DNA of 64,000 nucleotides from Thermoprotei archaeon. Lineage in GTDB: Archaea > Thermoproteota > Thermoprotei > Thermoproteales > B15-G16. This document shows positions 61,005-64,000 of the stretch, one piece after another. The translations under genes and the position numbers were made by a program. Location of the stretch: NCBI GenBank assembly GCA_003649205.1, contig QMRC01000007.1:1-64000 (forward strand), written 5' to 3'. The notes beneath the pieces were generated by a model. The model saw nothing but the letters and a program-made list of their open reading frames with translations, was not told the DNA's origin and did no database searches. Each line of letters begins with the position of its first letter. The stretch's first letter is position 1.

Positions 61005-63566
61005 TTACACACCTCCTACTACTCGACTTATGATGCTCCTTCTCTTCAGTACGTAGCAGATGAGTATGGTAGCAATAGCTATGAGAGCTATGATAACGAA
61101 CATTGTTATCTTGACTTCAGCTTTCTCGACAACTACATTAACTACCTTACTTGTACTTAATTCTCTACCTTCCTGAGTCCAAAAGATGTCGAATTCAATG
61201 GGGTTTTTCCCGATTGGTATAGCATCACTGACATCTATCTCCATAGCTACAACTCTACTCTCCTCTGGACCCACATCTCCGACCAATATCGTTGTCGTGC
61301 CTGTGATGTAGGGAGATACCAAGCTAATTCTCACATCTCTACACATAACCTTACCCAAGTTTTTAAGCACTAAAAGCAATTTCACACCTCTCATACCTGG
61401 TTTTAAAACCTTTGGACTCTTAATCTCAATACTCCACCTAGCCTTCCCATACACCAGGAGTGGGACAGGAATCGACTTATTAATCACGTAACTACCTCTT
61501 ACATCCAGATGTAGCTCATGTAGTCCCTCATAACCTTCTGAAATATCCATTACGAAGGTCACAGTCACAGTATTGCCAACAGGTAGGTAGGGTATTGTAT
61601 ATGTATCTGAGCCAGCGTAGGTTGGTTTAGTCACATTACCTCTAAGTACTAGCTTCAAGTTCTTAGCTGGGTAATTACCTATGTTCGTTACTGTAACCTG
61701 AATCCTAACTGCTCTATCTCCATCGAAGATAGGTGTTGGTATCGTTAGTACGTGTGCTACAGCTATCTCAGCTAAACCTCTGACCTCAAATCCTACTGGT
61801 GTTAGGACTCTGTAGCTCTTACCCCACTTATCTTCGTACAGGATACTTAGATAGAGCTGTACTGCACCATAGACTACAGGTTGAATGAAGAGCCTAAATG
61901 CTGTAGTTACTGTCTCATTTTCTCTCAGTACAGGGTAGAAGTATCTACCTGGGCTAGCTAACGATACGTACTTCTCAGAGCCAGGAGCAGGTGTCAGTAC
62001 TATCGTTACATTGTATGCACTTCCCAAACCAACATTACTGACAACTATCACCACTCTATTCACTCTATTCGGCTCAAGTGTCGAATTGAGTACAGCGTAC
62101 GTTATGTATGGTTTTCCTCTCTCAAGGCTAATCAAGCTAAGGGTTATCGTATTGACGTAGGTACTACCTCTCGAATCCCTATAGGTGATGATAGCCCTTA
62201 AGTTCTGAACCCCAAATCTCTCTGTAGGTACGTAGAGCCCAATCTCTATCCTCTTGCTTGATCCAGGAGGTACCGTACCAACATCAATGACCGTAGGCCC
62301 TAATACAGCTAATTGAGGTGTTGGTTGAAGGTTAAGTACAACATCGTGAGCAGTATCGCCACCAACATTCTTGACCTCGAGGTAAACCCTCTGAACCTCA
62401 CCTGGACTTACCTGCCTTGGCTCCATCTCAAGCACTATCAGTGGTGCTTCAGCTCTCACAATGACGAATCCTAGAGTAACAGTCTCTAGATGTGATCTAT
62501 CGAGGTCATCAGTATAGTGTACCGTAAGTGCTACGTCAGCACCACCAATGGCATTAGGATCAGCGTATAGACCTAACTTCACAGAAGCTATTGCTTCAGG
62601 AGGTATATCACCAACATAGAGCTTACTCCGGCCAACAACTGTTAGCTTTGGCGAATGAGTTATAACCTCGATCGTCACATTCTTTGCTGTACCTGGCCCC
62701 CTATTCTCCACTAGTACATCCACAACTTCTTGAACACCAGCTTTGAGTGAGGTCTTCGATGTGTAGATTACTAGCTCTGGCGTAGGTACCTCAGCTATCT
62801 TAAACCCCATGGTGTAGGTCATGTAAAACCTACCAGAGGTGTCGTAGTACGTAATTCTTATAGTTACTGAGGTTGTATCACCTGATCGTGAGCTAGGGTA
62901 TATTGAGAAACGTACCTCAGCTACTTGATCCTGATCTAGTACAGCAAACCTACCTACAACACTCTCCGTGGTTACCGTAACGGAGGGATCTGCTGTGTAA
63001 ACTTCAATTGCTACATCCCTAGCAGTAGCTGTACCATTATTTTCTATCAAGACCGTAACCTCATTCTCAACCTCTTTAGTAAGTGTACGTGGTCTATAAT
63101 CAATGACTACTAGATCGGGTTCACCAGCTATAGATATTGTGAGTTCCGTACTCCAGATAAGTGAGGTGCAGTTCTTGAGGTACCTAATTTCTAGGGGTAG
63201 TACGTACGTTGTTAACTTAGCCTCATCTGGAACCCTAAAGGTGAATGTGAAGGTTACTACACGTGGATAAACAACGGTCCCATTGTAGGTATCTACCACA
63301 TAGTACTCATACCCATAGAGCTTCGTTAAGTTTAGCCTAGCAGTTACGTTGTTAATAGGTGTAGGTGACAGGCACTTTATCATAACCTCTAAAGTAGCTA
63401 AGGCACCCCTTCTCACAGGTGCTGTCCAATAACAATCCACAACACACCAATCATCAACATCCTCACTCCTCACTGCATAAGTACTCGGTAGTACAGTAAG
63501 GAATATCGTAGTGATTAATACAATGAGTAGTGCGAGTAGTGCTCGGTGAATTGAGGAGTTACACAT
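61005..63566 (-). CDS. Large surface protein with CARDB/COG1361-like repeats
   Basis: This 853-residue protein has a signal peptide (residues 1-31), four to six repeated beta-sandwich domains of the CARDB/NEW3 type (patterns like VLVENRGPGTAKNVTIEVIT and LEVKNVGGDTAHDVVLNL), and a C-terminal membrane segment (ITMFVIIALIAIATILICYVL) with a basic tail. It should be anchored in the membrane with the repeats outside. An ABC-2 permease ends one base upstream of its ATG. In other archaea such proteins pair with ABC-2 exporters. Confidence 0.87.
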   Translation of the reverse strand: MCNSSIHRALLALLIVLITTIFLTVLPSTYAVRSEDVDDWCVVDCYWTAPVRRGALATLEVMIKCLSPTPINNVTARLNLTKLYGYEYYVVDTYNGTVVYPRVVTFTFTFRVPDEAKLTTYVLPLEIRYLKNCTSLIWSTELTISIAGEPDLVVIDYRPRTLTKEVENEVTVLIENNGTATARDVAIEVYTADPSVTVTTESVVGRFAVLDQDQVAEVRFSIYPSSRSGDTTSVTIRITYYDTSGRFYMTYTMGFKIAEVPTPELVIYTSKTSLKAGVQEVVDVLVENRGPGTAKNVTIEVITHSPKLTVVGRSKLYVGDIPPEAIASVKLGLYADPNAIGGADVALTVHYTDDLDRSHLETVTLGFVIVRAEAPLIVLEMEPRQVSPGEVQRVYLEVKNVGGDTAHDVVLNLQPTPQLAVLGPTVIDVGTVPPGSSKRIEIGLYVPTERFGVQNLRAIITYRDSRGSTYVNTITLSLISLERGKPYITYAVLNSTLEPNRVNRVVIVVSNVGLGSAYNVTIVLTPAPGSEKYVSLASPGRYFYPVLRENETVTTAFRLFIQPVVYGAVQLYLSILYEDKWGKSYRVLTPVGFEVRGLAEIAVAHVLTIPTPIFDGDRAVRIQVTVTNIGNYPAKNLKLVLRGNVTKPTYAGSDTYTIPYLPVGNTVTVTFVMDISEGYEGLHELHLDVRGSYVINKSIPVPLLVYGKARWSIEIKSPKVLKPGMRGVKLLLVLKNLGKVMCRDVRISLVSPYITGTTTILVGDVGPEESRVVAMEIDVSDAIPIGKNPIEFDIFWTQEGRELSTSKVVNVVVEKAEVKITMFVIIALIAIATILICYVLKRRSIISRVVGGV

Positions 63567-63567
63567 G

Positions 63568-64000
63568 CTACTCTAACCTCATCTTCAATAGGAACATCGA
63601 GAATATGAGGACAGTAACTGTGTACACGATCAATGCTGTGAACTCTGTAGATACATCAGCTAGTGTAGCACCCTTAATCATTATCTTGTAGAAGGCTTCA
63701 GCAAAGTAATAGGATGGGAGTGTATAGCTTATGAGCTTAATCTCCTTGGGGAAGAGTGCTACTGGTTTGAAGAATCCAGAGAAGAGTAGACATGGTATGA
63801 AGAAGAATATCGCTGTCTGCTGTGCCTGTAGCTGATTTCGTGAAATTGCTGATATTACAAGCCCTATACTCAGTGATGTTAGTAAGAAAACAATACAGAT
63901 CAGAATTAGGTCAGTTATTGGTCCCTTGATGTGTACATCAAATACTGAGATCCCTATGAATAGTGTGAAGAATAGATCGCCAAGTGTAGCTATGAAGTAC
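63568..64000 (-). CDS. ABC-2 type permease, C-terminal part (cut by the window end)
   Basis: The last 143 codons are readable, with about four membrane segments (LFFTLFIGISVF, LILICIVFLLTS, IFFFIPCLLFSGFF and ALIVYTVTVLIFSMFLL) and the ABC2-type SRNQLQAQQ and LPSYYFAEAFYK segments. The stop TAG is one base before the ATG of the surface-protein gene, so the two form an operon. The ATPase gene, if any, is outside the window. Confidence 0.85.
   Translation of the reverse strand, partial: YFIATLGDLFFTLFIGISVFDVHIKGPITDLILICIVFLLTSLSIGLVISAISRNQLQAQQTAIFFFIPCLLFSGFFKPVALFPKEIKLISYTLPSYYFAEAFYKIMIKGATLADVSTEFTALIVYTVTVLIFSMFLLKMRLE

Noticed and set aside
1..64000. CRISPR array, IS element or prophage
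   Set aside because: No regularly spaced repeats, transposase, integrase or phage genes were seen.

Overview
The window looks like the chromosome of a hyperthermophilic crenarchaeon (Thermoproteota, class Thermoprotei). The evidence is a crenactin/arcadin (arcade) cluster, a Cren7-type chromatin protein, a NurA-HerA-Mre11-Rad50 operon next to radA, archaeal apgM, PEP synthase, Clp1-type polynucleotide kinase, archaeal TATA boxes with several apparently leaderless starts, and many box C/D sRNA genes. As arcade clusters are known mainly from Thermoproteales, I favour a Thermoproteales/Thermofilales relative; genus cannot be read from the sequence. Genes are tightly packed on both strands. I saw no rRNA, tRNA, IS element, CRISPR array or prophage.

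Layout. 0-3.7 kb (minus): two coiled-coil proteins and a THUMP-SPOUT RNA methylase. 3.8-9.6 kb (minus): an arcade operon (crenactin, arcadin-2, arcadin-3 and a Rad50-like arcadin-4), headed by a PCNA with an acidic N-terminal extension. 9.7-22.8 kb: small hypotheticals, a Cren7-like zinc protein, PEP synthase, a retropepsin-like protein, a GIY-YIG protein, nucleoside hydrolase, a C2H2 protein, an iron-sulfur radical-SAM enzyme, a Yip1/adhesin-like pair followed by a shattered regulator gene, and ThiL. 22.8-33.9 kb: Clp1 kinase, a PRTase, apgM, an aminotransferase, an amino-acid ABC pair without an ATPase, an FGGY kinase, a TatD-like hydrolase, a VIT-like membrane protein and a methyltransferase. 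34-44.3 kb: two radical-SAM enzymes, a Trm5-like methylase, a pilin-like protein, a PAPS-reductase-like Fe-S protein, a large unknown protein and LarC. 44.4-56.5 kb (plus): a continuous DNA-repair operon (nurA, herA, mre11, rad50, a membrane protein, a P-loop-less HerA-like protein, a coiled-coil protein, radA, a SWIM protein, a possible RecA-fold remnant, and a zinc-finger coiled-coil protein). 56.5-64 kb (minus): feoB-feoA-DtxR, an MFS transporter, and a large surface protein with an ABC-2 permease.

Three things stand out. (1) Thirteen box C/D sRNA candidates lie in gene borders; four end on or within 4 nt of a same-strand ATG, and several abut or overlap stop codons. From memory of archaeal 16S rRNA, two carry guides to 16S; one guide matches a tRNA T arm. 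(2) The last gene of the repair operon ends in the same short motif (D-[HN]-P-W-x-x-V-L) as the C terminus of arcadin-2, which suggests a physical link between recombination repair and the crenactin cytoskeleton. (3) radA is followed by a SWIM protein with the Sws1 signature and a small protein that may be a RecA-fold remnant, which resembles a minimal archaeal Shu-like module; HerA carries its own SWIM-like tail.
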